Of a DNA stretch of 64,000 nucleotides, positions 52,056-60,062 are shown piece by piece. Position numbers and translations under genes: made by a program. Source of the DNA: CBDCUC01 sp965222485 (GTDB lineage Bacteria > Pseudomonadota > Alphaproteobacteria > Rhizobiales > Hyphomicrobiaceae); NCBI GenBank assembly GCA_965222485.1, contig CBDCUC010000040.1:496001-560000 (forward strand), read 5' to 3'. Numbering within the stretch: the stretch's first letter is position 1; each line of letters begins with the position of its first letter. The notes under the pieces were generated by a model. That model worked only from the letters and a program-made list of their open reading frames with translations. It had not been told where the DNA came from and ran no database searches.

Positions 52056-53129
52056 TCAGCCAATAGCCGAAAAGTTGACCAGGCGTTGGCGATCTTCATC
52101 CCAAAGTTTCAGACCCGCGCAGGCAAAGCTATCCCACAGCGACAGCCGGTTTAGTTCGCTAAGCTCAGGCGATGCGGCAAGACATTCCGCCAGCCGGTAA
52201 TTTGGAATCATGCTGTTGAGGTGGTGAATGTGATGAAGGCCGATGTAGCCAGTGAGCCATTCCAGCGGCCCTGGCAGCGCGTAGTACGAGCTGCCGTAGA
52301 TCGCAGCCACCTGGAAGTCCCAGTCCTCGTTGCGCTCCCAATGGGCTTCCTCGAACTGATGCTGAATGAAAAACAGCCAGCCTCCGATCGCAGTTGCAAG
52401 ATGCAAGATAGGCCACGCCACGAACACTGTCGACGACAGGCCGAATGCTGCGATCAAACCACCATAAAAAATAATCAGCGCCGCATTGAGACCAAGAACA
52501 TTTTTCCATGCCTGCCTAACAGGAACCCCATGACCCCATGGCAACCGCTGCAGCACGAGGAAGAACAGGGGCACACCCAGTCCGAACAGAAAGATCGGGT
52601 TGCGATAGATCTGGTATAGAAATCGGCCGAACGGCGAACGCGCCTGGTACTCTGCAACGGTAAGCGTTGTGATATCGCCGACGCCACGTCGGTCCAGATC
52701 GCCGGATGTCGCATGATGACGGGCGTGCTCGCGGCGCCAGATCTGATAAGGTGTAATCGTCAGCACACTCAGCGCGTGCCCCAGAAGATCGTTCAACGTG
52801 CGTGTTGCAAAAAACGACCCGTGACCGCAGTCATGTTGAATGATGAACAGCCGTACCAGCAGGCCGCCGGCCGGAATGGCGAGCAGCAGCGTCAGCCAAT
52901 ATGCCGTCTCCACCGTTGCAAACATTGCCGCCACGTTGGCCGCGAACAACGCCAGCGTTATGAAGAGCTGCGCAAGCGCACGTTTTGGCTGGGCACCCAT
53001 GTAAGCGGTGCAATGCGCGGCCACCCGGCGTGCAAATTCTTTCTTGGCGGAAAACGATGCGGTGTTTGAGTCCGGCGCCGCATTAATTGTTTGGTCATCG
53101 GTCTCGTAGGCTTCCTGGGCGTCGGTCAC
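52056..53129 (-). CDS. Membrane fatty acid desaturase
   Basis: A 357-residue integral membrane di-iron desaturase. Three His boxes are intact: HDCGH (in FIIQHDCGHGSFF), HARHH (RREHARHHATSGD) and HHIHH near the C-terminus (IGLHHIHHLNSMIPNY). About four hydrophobic helices are visible. The sequence resembles omega-6/delta-12 type acyl-lipid desaturases. The exact regiospecificity cannot be inferred. Together with the cyclopropane synthase at 3763 it would act on membrane lipid unsaturation. Confidence 0.9.
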   Translation of the reverse strand: MTDAQEAYETDDQTINAAPDSNTASFSAKKEFARRVAAHCTAYMGAQPKRALAQLFITLALFAANVAAMFATVETAYWLTLLLAIPAGGLLVRLFIIQHDCGHGSFFATRTLNDLLGHALSVLTITPYQIWRREHARHHATSGDLDRRGVGDITTLTVAEYQARSPFGRFLYQIYRNPIFLFGLGVPLFFLVLQRLPWGHGVPVRQAWKNVLGLNAALIIFYGGLIAAFGLSSTVFVAWPILHLATAIGGWLFFIQHQFEEAHWERNEDWDFQVAAIYGSSYYALPGPLEWLTGYIGLHHIHHLNSMIPNYRLAECLAASPELSELNRLSLWDSFACAGLKLWDEDRQRLVNFSAIG

Positions 53130-53391
53130 AGTGTGATTACCAGTTCTTCCGGTTGCTCATGGCGTGGTGATCCGTGTTCCTGCACGAACCGTCGAATGGA
53201 TGATGAGTAATCCCCTGACAGAAACACCATCAACCCTTTTGAGCGTGATGTCGCACAGGCGGCGATATCAGTCTGCACAGCGCTCTAGCACATTGGTTTG
53301 CCGGCTGCGAAGACCCATTCGGGTAACACTCACAAACAAAATGACAAATCATTTTCTGCTGCAGTGCAACGACACATGGGCTGGGCAACGG

Positions 53392-54201
53392 TTAGTAATG
53401 CCCCCAAACCTGCACCACGGCCCGACCTGCGCCGTCGGCATCGGAGTCGAAAATCCGTGATCTATACCTGAGCTTTATCGTGTCGATTGGCCGCGGGCCA
53501 TCTTTCAGGTCAATAGGTCCGAATACACCGTTCGCTTTGACCTTCGCCTTTGTGGGAATGTCATCAGTGTCGCCGTTGGCGTATTGGATAGACAAGCCGT
53601 CAAGTGTAATGGCGCGGTCTTTGGCCACAATCTTGATCTGTGTCAAAGGGCCGGTGGTTGTACCGATCGTGATTCGGTCGCTATCGAAACCAAAGAAGCC
53701 GGCAGATTGCGCACCAAGCAAAACCCAACCCTCGTTGTGGCGGCGGCCCTCGCCCTCCACGCCCAGCCAGTCGTCACGATACTGTGCGTAAACGCCAATC
53801 ACGGCTTGGCCGCGGAAGCTTGGCCTGGAGCGGTAGTACAACGCGATGCGATCGATTTCCCCCGGCCAATCGATCAAGTACCAACGCGTCCAGTCGTCCT
53901 TTATGACTTTGCGACCGATGCGGATAGTCCGCACCGTTTTGTCATGTCTTATGACCTCTAGGCGTTCAATGTAGATATCGTTTTTCGAAACGTGCATGCG
54001 CAGGCGATGAAACTTTCCGACATCCTTGCCAACCCGGATGACATCGGTGTCCTTGCCAAAACCGACATAGTGCGTTGCGATCAAAATCCCCTGAGTTTGA
54101 CGATGGTCGTCTGATTGCGCCTCGCGATGTGGAACAACCGCCAGCATGCCCAACAGGATGACCGCAATGGTTGCAGCCGGTCTGATTTTCCGCCCTCTCA
54201 T
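53392..54201 (-). CDS. Secreted two-repeat protein, unknown (DUF2541-like)
   Basis: A 269-residue protein with a signal peptide (about 1-29). The mature part consists of two ~95-residue repeats: one from YVGFGKDTDVIRV to VIGVYAQY, the other from LLGAQSAGFFGFDSDRITIG to VVQVWGHY. Both share a D-x-D/R-I-x-I/V start, an I-x-L/I-x-V-x-x strand, a basic linker, a D-x-x-x-x-I-D/T-x-I/L-x-x-x-Y-R-S-R core, and an aromatic end. This resembles DUF2541-type beta domains. Function unknown. It is probably periplasmic or surface-exposed. Confidence 0.65.
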   Translation of the reverse strand: MRGRKIRPAATIAVILLGMLAVVPHREAQSDDHRQTQGILIATHYVGFGKDTDVIRVGKDVGKFHRLRMHVSKNDIYIERLEVIRHDKTVRTIRIGRKVIKDDWTRWYLIDWPGEIDRIALYYRSRPSFRGQAVIGVYAQYRDDWLGVEGEGRRHNEGWVLLGAQSAGFFGFDSDRITIGTTTGPLTQIKIVAKDRAITLDGLSIQYANGDTDDIPTKAKVKANGVFGPIDLKDGPRPIDTIKLRYRSRIFDSDADGAGRAVVQVWGHY

Positions 54202-54347
54202 GCACTTATCTCCTGCCTGGTTGCCTAGCTCTCCGGCCGAGCGTTGTCTGATTTGCTCAGTGTCATTGCTTTACCGCCCGCCCAGGGCTCTGTAGCATTG
54301 TGCAACTTCACAGCAAAAAAGTGGTCTACAACGCGGGCGGCTCACCG

Positions 54348-55766
54348 ATGACCTATGAAACAACCAACACAGCGCGACATTCGTTTGGCCCGCACGCGAT
54401 GGATGCGGCAATTGTTGATCTGAAGGCACAATTCGCCGACCGCCTCAGTATCAATGATCAACTGTGCGCCCAACACGCAAACACACTGACATGGATTGCT
54501 GCACAGGCGCCCAATGCCGTCGTTTTTGCTGAAACTACTCAAGAAGTTTCTGACGTGGTGCGCGTGGCGTCCCGTTACAAAGTGCCAATCGTCGCCTTCG
54601 GTGCCGGAACGTCACTGGAAGGTCAAACCAACGCACCGTTTGGTGGAATATCGCTCGACCTTTCGGCGATGGACCGCATTATTGAAGTGAACGCGACCGA
54701 CCTTGACTGCGTCGTTGAGGCAGGCGTGACACGTGCGCGTTTAAACTCCTACCTGCGTGACACGGGTCTTTTCTTTGCCGTCGATCCAGGCGCGGAAGAG
54801 GCGACGCTTGGCGGTATGGCGGCAACGCGCGCGTCTGGCACATGCGCGGTTCGCTACGGTACCATGAGCGACAATGTGTTGAATGTAACGGCTGTAATGG
54901 CTGACGGCAGCGTCATCAAAACCGGTGGCCGAGCCCGCAAGTCGGCTGCGGGTTACGATCTTACCCATCTTCTAGTTGGATCCGAGGGCACGCTTGGCAT
55001 CATAACCGAACTCACGTTACGTCTGCATGGTACGCCCGAGGCTGTGATGTCGGCTGTTGCACCATTCGAAACACTGCGCGGCGCCTGCAATGCGACAAGC
55101 CTTGCCATGCAATTGGGCCTGGGCCTGGCACGCATCGAGCTGCTTGATCCAGTGCAAATCAGCGCCGTCAACAAATACTCCAAGACCAGCTTCACCGAGG
55201 CGCCGACATTGTTTTTGGAGTTCCACGGCTCTCCTGGTGCGGTGCGCGAGCAGGTCGGTATCTTTGAGGAGATTGCCAAGGCTGAGGGAGCAGTAGAGTT
55301 TCAATGGGCGGAGCTGGAAGAAGAACGAAAGCGGCTGTGGAAGGCGCGCCATGATGCATTTTGGGCAATCACGTCCACATGGCCTGGCCGCAAGACACTG
55401 GTGACCGATGTGTGTGTGCCGATATCGAGGCTGGCTGATTGTATCGCTGAGACTGAAGAGGATGTCGCGCGCTCAGGCCTAATCGCGCCGATTGTAGGCC
55501 ATGTCGGTGATGGCAACTTTCATGCGATCGTGCTGTTCGACCCCGATGATGAGGCCGAGCGCGGCCAGGCCGCGGAACTGGCCCACCGTCTGGCGGAGCG
55601 CGCGATAACCATGGAGGGCACATGCACCGGCGAGCATGGGATCGGCCAAGGCAAGATCGGGCTGCTTGAGCGCGAGGCAGGCGCAGCCGTGCCAGTGATG
55701 AAGGCTGTGAAGGCGGCCCTCGATCCGGACAATATCCTCAACCCCGGTAAGATCTTTAAACCTTGA
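54348..55766 (+). CDS. FAD-linked oxidase of the GlcD / D-lactate dehydrogenase family
   Basis: A 472-residue FAD_binding_4 plus FAD-oxidase C protein. FAD site: PIVAFGAGTSLEGQTNAPFGG, DPGAEEATLGGMAATRASGT, and HLLVGSEGTLGIITELTL. C-terminal metal/substrate residues are in IVGHVGDGNFHAIV and GTCTGEHGIGQGK. It oxidises a 2-hydroxy acid (D-lactate, glycolate or similar), passing electrons to the chain. No glcE or glcF gene follows, favouring a single-subunit D-lactate dehydrogenase. ATG 54348 gives normal length; an in-frame GTG at 54300 has no family support. Confidence 0.87.
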   Translation: MTYETTNTARHSFGPHAMDAAIVDLKAQFADRLSINDQLCAQHANTLTWIAAQAPNAVVFAETTQEVSDVVRVASRYKVPIVAFGAGTSLEGQTNAPFGGISLDLSAMDRIIEVNATDLDCVVEAGVTRARLNSYLRDTGLFFAVDPGAEEATLGGMAATRASGTCAVRYGTMSDNVLNVTAVMADGSVIKTGGRARKSAAGYDLTHLLVGSEGTLGIITELTLRLHGTPEAVMSAVAPFETLRGACNATSLAMQLGLGLARIELLDPVQISAVNKYSKTSFTEAPTLFLEFHGSPGAVREQVGIFEEIAKAEGAVEFQWAELEEERKRLWKARHDAFWAITSTWPGRKTLVTDVCVPISRLADCIAETEEDVARSGLIAPIVGHVGDGNFHAIVLFDPDDEAERGQAAELAHRLAERAITMEGTCTGEHGIGQGKIGLLEREAGAAVPVMKAVKAALDPDNILNPGKIFKP

Positions 55767-55804
55767 GTTTGGACCGCCGGTGTGAAGTTGGCCGTCACAA
55801 CAAC

Positions 55805-55845
55805 AAAACGCCCACCTGGCTTTTTTGAGCGAGGCGGGCGTTTTT
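55805..55845. terminator. Bidirectional terminator, duplication unit 1
   Basis: AAAACGCCCACCT and AGGCGGGCGTTTTT form a stem of ~11 bp with one mismatch. On the plus strand it ends the oxidase gene; on the minus strand the first cysteine-rich gene. A copy lies 493 bp further on at ~56298-56337. Confidence 0.75.
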
Positions 55846-56299
55846 GATCAGTCAGGCAATCGTTTCGGAGCTGGTGTTGCCCCTGCACCCTTGTGGGGTG
55901 CGTCTGTCTTAGTGCTTAGCGCAGCTTAGCGGCGCGGCGGGCAACTTCTGCCTTGGAAACTTCGCCGGCTGCAACAAGTGCGTTCACGCAGCGCTTTGAG
56001 AGGCGGTGACCGTTCTTGCGCATGCACTGGCGAACGGCTTTGCCGCCGATGCCGTGCTGGCTGCAGTATGAGAGGTAGTCGCCGGCGCAGTTGCGCTTGA
56101 CCGAGAGGCTGACTGCGGAAGCTGCTGTTGCCTGGACTGCGATGGCTGCGATTGCGATGCTTGCGATTTTGAGTGTGCGGGTCATTGGTTTGCTCCTGGG
56201 TGTTGGGGGCTGATTGCCTGTCTCTTGAGAACAAACTTACGTCCCAGACCCAAGACCGGCAGTTCCGCACGGAACGGGTGGAAAATTTCTTTGAAAAAA
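55807..56299. repeat. 493 bp tandem duplication, unit 1
   Basis: Contains a terminator, one complete cysteine-rich gene and its upstream region, ending with the palindrome GTTCCGCACGGAAC (56262-56275). The next 493 bp repeat it with few differences. Confidence 0.92.
55916..56185 (-). CDS. Small secreted cysteine-rich-repeat protein, copy 1
   Basis: An 89-residue protein. A signal peptide (about residues 1-25, MTRTLKIASIAIAAIAVQAT and following) precedes one cysteine-rich repeat of the GLG1 type: C-x6-C-x13-C-x11-C within NCAGDYLSYC to RCVNAL. The four cysteines probably make two disulfides in the periplasm. Function unknown. GGAGCAAACC-type ribosome site lies just before the ATG. The protein is identical to copy 2. 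Confidence 0.8.
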   Translation of the reverse strand: MTRTLKIASIAIAAIAVQATAASAVSLSVKRNCAGDYLSYCSQHGIGGKAVRQCMRKNGHRLSKRCVNALVAAGEVSKAEVARRAAKLR

Positions 56300-56792
56300 A
56301 ACGCCCACCTGGCTTTTTTGAGCGAGGCGGGCGTCTTTGATCAGTCAGGCAATCGTTTCGGAGCCAGTGTTGCCCCTGCACCCTTGTGGGGTGTGTTTGT
56401 CTTAACGCTTAGCGCAGCTTAGCGGCGCGGCGGGCAACTTCTGCCTTGGAAACTTCGCCGGCTGCAACAAGTGCGTTCACGCAGCGCTTGGAGAGGCGGT
56501 GACCGTTCTTGCGCATGCACTGGCGAACGGCTTTGCCGCCGATGCCGTGCTGGCTGCAGTATGAGAGGTAATCGCCGGCGCAGTTGCGCTTGACCGAGAG
56601 GCTCACGGCGGAAGCTGCTGTTGCCTGAACTGCGATGGCTGCGATTGCGATGCTTGCGATTTTGAGTGTGCGGGTCATTGGTTTGCTCCTGGGTGTTGGG
56701 GGCTGATTGCCTGTCTCTTGAGAACAAACTTACGTCCCAGACCCAAGACCGGCAGTTCCGCACGGAACGAGGGGCGATTTTCTTTGAAAAAA
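56300..56792. repeat. 493 bp tandem duplication, unit 2
   Basis: Second unit, directly adjacent to unit 1, offset exactly 493 bp. It has its own terminator, gene and upstream palindrome (56755-56768). Similarity fades near 56792. Confidence 0.92.
56409..56678 (-). CDS. Small secreted cysteine-rich-repeat protein, copy 2
   Basis: Same 89-residue protein as copy 1, with signal peptide and four cysteines. Five nucleotide differences from copy 1 were counted inside the coding region, all synonymous. Upstream is the palindrome GTTCCGCACGGAAC, shared by both copies and possibly an operator. Confidence 0.8.
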   Translation of the reverse strand: MTRTLKIASIAIAAIAVQATAASAVSLSVKRNCAGDYLSYCSQHGIGGKAVRQCMRKNGHRLSKRCVNALVAAGEVSKAEVARRAAKLR

Positions 56793-57015
56793 GTTCATTG
56801 AGGCCTGTAAAGCCAGGATTCCGATCGTTCACAGAGCGCCACCGGCGCCAATGCGTGTGCGCCGCAATATCGTGTTGTTAGCGCAGCAGAGGCAGGTCTT
56901 ATTACCGAAACCAATAGGACGTGTGCGAACAAGATTGGCCCGAATCGGCTAATCTCACCGCTCCAGAAATGTGACCCGCCGCATTCCCCGGCCAGCCGCT
57001 CGAAGGATAAAAAGC
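56679..57015. other. Divergent promoter region of cysteine-rich and fibre genes
   Basis: About 340 bp between divergent genes. The left part is the upstream region of copy 2; the right part should hold the promoter of the fibre operon. No clear promoter elements were recognised. Confidence 0.45.
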
Positions 57016-57702
57016 GTGACAAACGCGCCGCCACGATCATGGGCAGCCTGCCATAAACGGCGATTGGCGCCGCGTTCTACCCTGCGGCATGGCGTCTGGG
57101 CCAGTCTGGCAATTGCAACAGCAACCTTAACCGCCGGCCAGCCCTCCTACGCTCAATCCGGACTGGTCATCGACGTCGACCCCACGGTGACGCTCACCTG
57201 CCTTGCGCGTGTGACGTTCAGTGCCAGTTCCAGCGTAATGACGCAGTTATTCGCAGGCACACCTGGTGGAGACGTCGCCATCACCACCCCATCGGCAAGG
57301 ACCACGACCAGCTATCTAGGCAACGACATCAATGTTGCGTTGACAGGCCTAAATTCGGATCCGACAACGGATCCGGATGCCATTACCGGCACCGTAACCG
57401 CGTGTCGAATTGACGGCACTCCCTTACCTGGGAATTATCAGGTCGACGTAAGTTTGACGGGCAACACGACGCTGGACGGGCCTGGCGGCTCAAACGTGTC
57501 GGTTAGTACGATTGGCGCCAGGCTAAACGGTCAGAATGGTGGCTACCGTCAGTCGTTTACGTTCCCCGGCAGGACGTTTCGCCGAAATCCCAGTGTCTTC
57601 CTCGACTTTCAAATTGGCTTCGACCTGTCCAATGCCGCTCAATCCGGCACGCACTCCAGCGCCAATTCCGGCACCTTTACGGTCACCGTGACCGCGCCGT
57701 AG
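57016..57702 (+). CDS. Secreted fibre subunit, chaperone-usher type (subunit 1)
   Basis: A 228-residue exported protein with a long basic N-terminus and signal peptide (ends ~residue 46, PSYAQ). The mature part is a single beta-rich, Thr/Ser/Gly-rich domain with two cysteines (LTCLARV and TACRIDG) that can form the disulfide common in pilin subunits. The C-terminal strand FTVTVTAP is the kind of segment completed by a chaperone or neighbour subunit. GTG 57016 follows AAGGA at 8 nt; the open frame upstream to 56971 is not supported. Confidence 0.7.
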   Translation: MTNAPPRSWAACHKRRLAPRSTLRHGVWASLAIATATLTAGQPSYAQSGLVIDVDPTVTLTCLARVTFSASSSVMTQLFAGTPGGDVAITTPSARTTTSYLGNDINVALTGLNSDPTTDPDAITGTVTACRIDGTPLPGNYQVDVSLTGNTTLDGPGGSNVSVSTIGARLNGQNGGYRQSFTFPGRTFRRNPSVFLDFQIGFDLSNAAQSGTHSSANSGTFTVTVTAP

Positions 57703-57870
57703 ACCAACATCCTCCTCTGCCTTTCGATTGATGCATTGGACAGGTGCCTCCGCAACCTATCCAGAGGCTGGCGCAATCTGTCCGATCGCAGGTCACCGCT
57801 TTACCGCAGATTAACCATGACGGATGTACTTTTGGCCCTGGTGTAAGCTTTCAAGGGGTCTTCTAGTGCT

Positions 57871-58500
57871 ATGAAGAAGTTAGTAATCGCAGTCAGCATG
57901 GCGTGCGTCTTCGCGTTGATGCAAATGCCACGTGCCCAGGCGGCCAGTGTCGACATCGATATCGATATAAGCCTGCCTGATTTTCTCATTCTGTATTGCT
58001 ACAACAGCGTCTCGGTCGATATCGATTCATCGAACTTCTCCGCTGTTCTGGCAACCGGCGCCACGCCAGATCCCGATGGCGCAAGAGTTGAGCTGGGAAC
58101 CAACCAGAATCCAACAACCAGCGGTGCGACGTCGCTCGATGCAGATTTGGACATCACCAATGATGCAGCCATCGGCGCGCTTGCTTCAACGGCCAACCTT
58201 AACCTGGACAACATTTGCGCTGTTCGCGGCATCACCTCGACAGGCTCAGCGGATGTCGCTGTAACCAGTGCACCCGCCACGTTCGCACCAGGTACGATCA
58301 CAGGCACGGGCCTGACAGGTGCAGACGGTGCCGGTTCCATCGCAGTTGGTGCTGTGGCCACGTCCGTCGCTTCCGTGGCCGTGTCCGTTGGCGCACTCAA
58401 TGCCTTCGGTGTGACGTTACCGCTTGATTTCACCAACGTGACACAGTCCGGCAACTTCGCTGCGGCCGGCGTCGTAACGGTGCAGGCATCCTTCCCATAA
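57871..58500 (+). CDS. Secreted fibre subunit, chaperone-usher type (subunit 2, likely major)
   Basis: A 209-residue exported protein. A typical signal peptide (1-24, ends AQA) is followed by a striking acidic strand ASVDIDIDISLPDFLILYC, perhaps a donor-strand N-terminal extension. The rest is low in charge and rich in Ala, Thr, Ser, Gly and Val, with two cysteines (LYC, NICAV). The last residues VVTVQASFP form an amphipathic terminal strand. Its position before the chaperone and a following hairpin suggest it is the abundant subunit. Confidence 0.7.
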   Translation: MKKLVIAVSMACVFALMQMPRAQAASVDIDIDISLPDFLILYCYNSVSVDIDSSNFSAVLATGATPDPDGARVELGTNQNPTTSGATSLDADLDITNDAAIGALASTANLNLDNICAVRGITSTGSADVAVTSAPATFAPGTITGTGLTGADGAGSIAVGAVATSVASVAVSVGALNAFGVTLPLDFTNVTQSGNFAAAGVVTVQASFP

Positions 58501-58516
58501 AGGGTCGCAAGACGGT

Positions 58517-58549
58517 GTCATGGCCGATCGATTATCCACCGGCCATGAC
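58517..58549 (+). terminator. Stem-loop after fibre subunit 2
   Basis: A perfect 10 bp stem, GTCATGGCCG (517-526) with CGGCCATGAC (540-549), and a 13 nt loop lie 16 bp after the subunit 2 stop. No T-run. It may stabilise the upstream mRNA or reduce read-through into the chaperone and usher genes. Confidence 0.6.
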
Positions 58550-58635
58550 CCCGCGCTAACACACTGTCGTTTGTATCTCGTCGACGAGCGTCCATTGCAA
58601 AAATGGACCATGACGAAGAGGACAAACAGACGGAC

Positions 58636-59481
58636 ATGTTGCTCAAGACATCAATTGCGCTAATCGCAACAATCGCGGCCTGGCTGGGTTCTACCCTGCC
58701 GGCCGCTGCATTTACGATGGCGGTCTCGCCAACCCGTTTCGAGATCCCGTTGGGCGCAAAACCGGTTGCTCGCTCGCTGAAGGTCATCAACCGCGGCAAC
58801 GAACCGATGACTGTAAGCATCAAGGTCGGCCATTTCGATCTCGATGAGAACAGCAAAGTCCGCGAGATCGCACCGACACCTGAGTCTCTTGATCAGTGGA
58901 TCATAATCCGCCCTCTCAAATTCACAGTCCCAGCCGGCAAGACCCGTACGATCAGATTTGCGGTCCGCCCCTATAAGCGACCCTCGCCGGGCGAGCACAG
59001 GGCGATGATCTTCCTTGAGCAGCAAGGAAGCCACGACAAGACACGCAGCCAAAAATCGCTCGAGGTACGTTTTCGTTTCGGCGTCGCCGTCTATGGCCAG
59101 GCTGGCCCGGCAAAGCATGCTTTCAAAGTCAATGGTGTCAAAACCGACCCCACCGGATTCGGACTGGACATCAAGAACTCCGGCAACGCCCACGTTCGTA
59201 CGAAGGGTCGTTATGCTGTCTGGCCTGCCGACCGCTTCCCCGGCGAAAGCACTGCCCGCGCACAGTTGCTCGCAGCTGATCGCAAGGACGGGAACATCGC
59301 GACACCCAAAAGTGCCAGCGCCGCCGGCTTGCTAACCGGAACACCAGTCCTTCCCGGCTACCGCAGAACGATCAGGACGGATTTCGGCGCCAGCCTGAAG
59401 CCAGGTCGCTACCGTCTTGTCGTGGACGGTGCGATTGCGGGCCGCGCCATCAAGCGCACGACGACCTTTTCCGTGGAGTAA
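58636..59481 (+). CDS. Periplasmic fimbrial chaperone
   Basis: A 281-residue PapD-like chaperone with a signal peptide (1-25). The Ig-like first domain shows AVSPTRFEIPLGAKPVARSL, VINRGNEPMTVSIKV and VPAGKTRTIRFAVRP with the conserved basic residues that bind subunit C-termini. The second half carries FGVAVYGQ and DIKNSGNAHVRTKG. The gene lies between subunits and usher, as expected. ATG 58636 places the signal peptide correctly; ATG 58603 adds 11 hydrophilic residues. Confidence 0.85.
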   Translation: MLLKTSIALIATIAAWLGSTLPAAAFTMAVSPTRFEIPLGAKPVARSLKVINRGNEPMTVSIKVGHFDLDENSKVREIAPTPESLDQWIIIRPLKFTVPAGKTRTIRFAVRPYKRPSPGEHRAMIFLEQQGSHDKTRSQKSLEVRFRFGVAVYGQAGPAKHAFKVNGVKTDPTGFGLDIKNSGNAHVRTKGRYAVWPADRFPGESTARAQLLAADRKDGNIATPKSASAAGLLTGTPVLPGYRRTIRTDFGASLKPGRYRLVVDGAIAGRAIKRTTTFSVE

Positions 59482-59487
59482 AGCAAC

Positions 59488-60060
59488 ATGTGGCGGGCCT
59501 TGTTTAAAACGCTCAAAGTTTTGTCGCTGGCCGGAGTGGTCGCGCTTGTGTGCGTGTGCGCCAAGCCGCAACCCCTTTACGCCTTTACCGATTGCCGCGC
59601 GGTCCTCAGCGATCCCGGCCGAGCCCGTGTGGAACTGGCGCGCGAGCTGCGCCTCGACCGCATCACCGCCCGCGACCTGTTGAGCGAAGACGCAGACCGG
59701 GGCCGATATGTCGCGAGCGAGCGGGCGCTTCGTGCGCCGTCCAAGCGCCAATCAACCTTGTCGCGCGAGGTGCCCGCATTGTGGCGTCTACGCATCCCGC
59801 GCACTGTCAGTCCGGACAGTCTGCGCGTTTCCCATATCTTGCGCGGCGGCGGCGATAGCACGGTTGAAGCCTTCACTCTGCGTAACGATGCAACGCACCA
59901 CCTGCCTGCTGTCGTTACCCCGCTCCGGCCGGTCACAATATGCAGGAACGACACGCACCAGGTCGTGGAAGGTGGCGTGCGCATAGAGCTTGATGTTGCG
60001 CGAATGCCCTCAGCCGGCCGCTACGATCTTGCAATCGATACGCATGTGGAATTCCGATAA
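59488..60060 (+). CDS. Exported protein of the fibre operon, unknown
   Basis: A 190-residue protein with a signal peptide (1-32, ends LYA). The mature part is Arg-rich at first (ARELRLDRITARDLLS) and beta-rich later (VSPDSLRVSHILRGGGD, GVRIELDVARMPSAGRYDLA). Three cysteines, one soon after the signal peptide. It has no recognised family. Spacing of 6 bp from the chaperone and 2 bp to the usher shows it belongs to the operon; it may be a tip or assembly accessory subunit. Confidence 0.65.
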   Translation: MWRALFKTLKVLSLAGVVALVCVCAKPQPLYAFTDCRAVLSDPGRARVELARELRLDRITARDLLSEDADRGRYVASERALRAPSKRQSTLSREVPALWRLRIPRTVSPDSLRVSHILRGGGDSTVEAFTLRNDATHHLPAVVTPLRPVTICRNDTHQVVEGGVRIELDVARMPSAGRYDLAIDTHVEFR

Positions 60061-60062
60061 CG

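Noticed and set aside
55916..56678. Transposition as the source of the cysteine-rich gene pair
   Set aside because: The units are exactly adjacent with no transposase, terminal inverted repeats or target duplications; unequal recombination or replication slippage explains them better.
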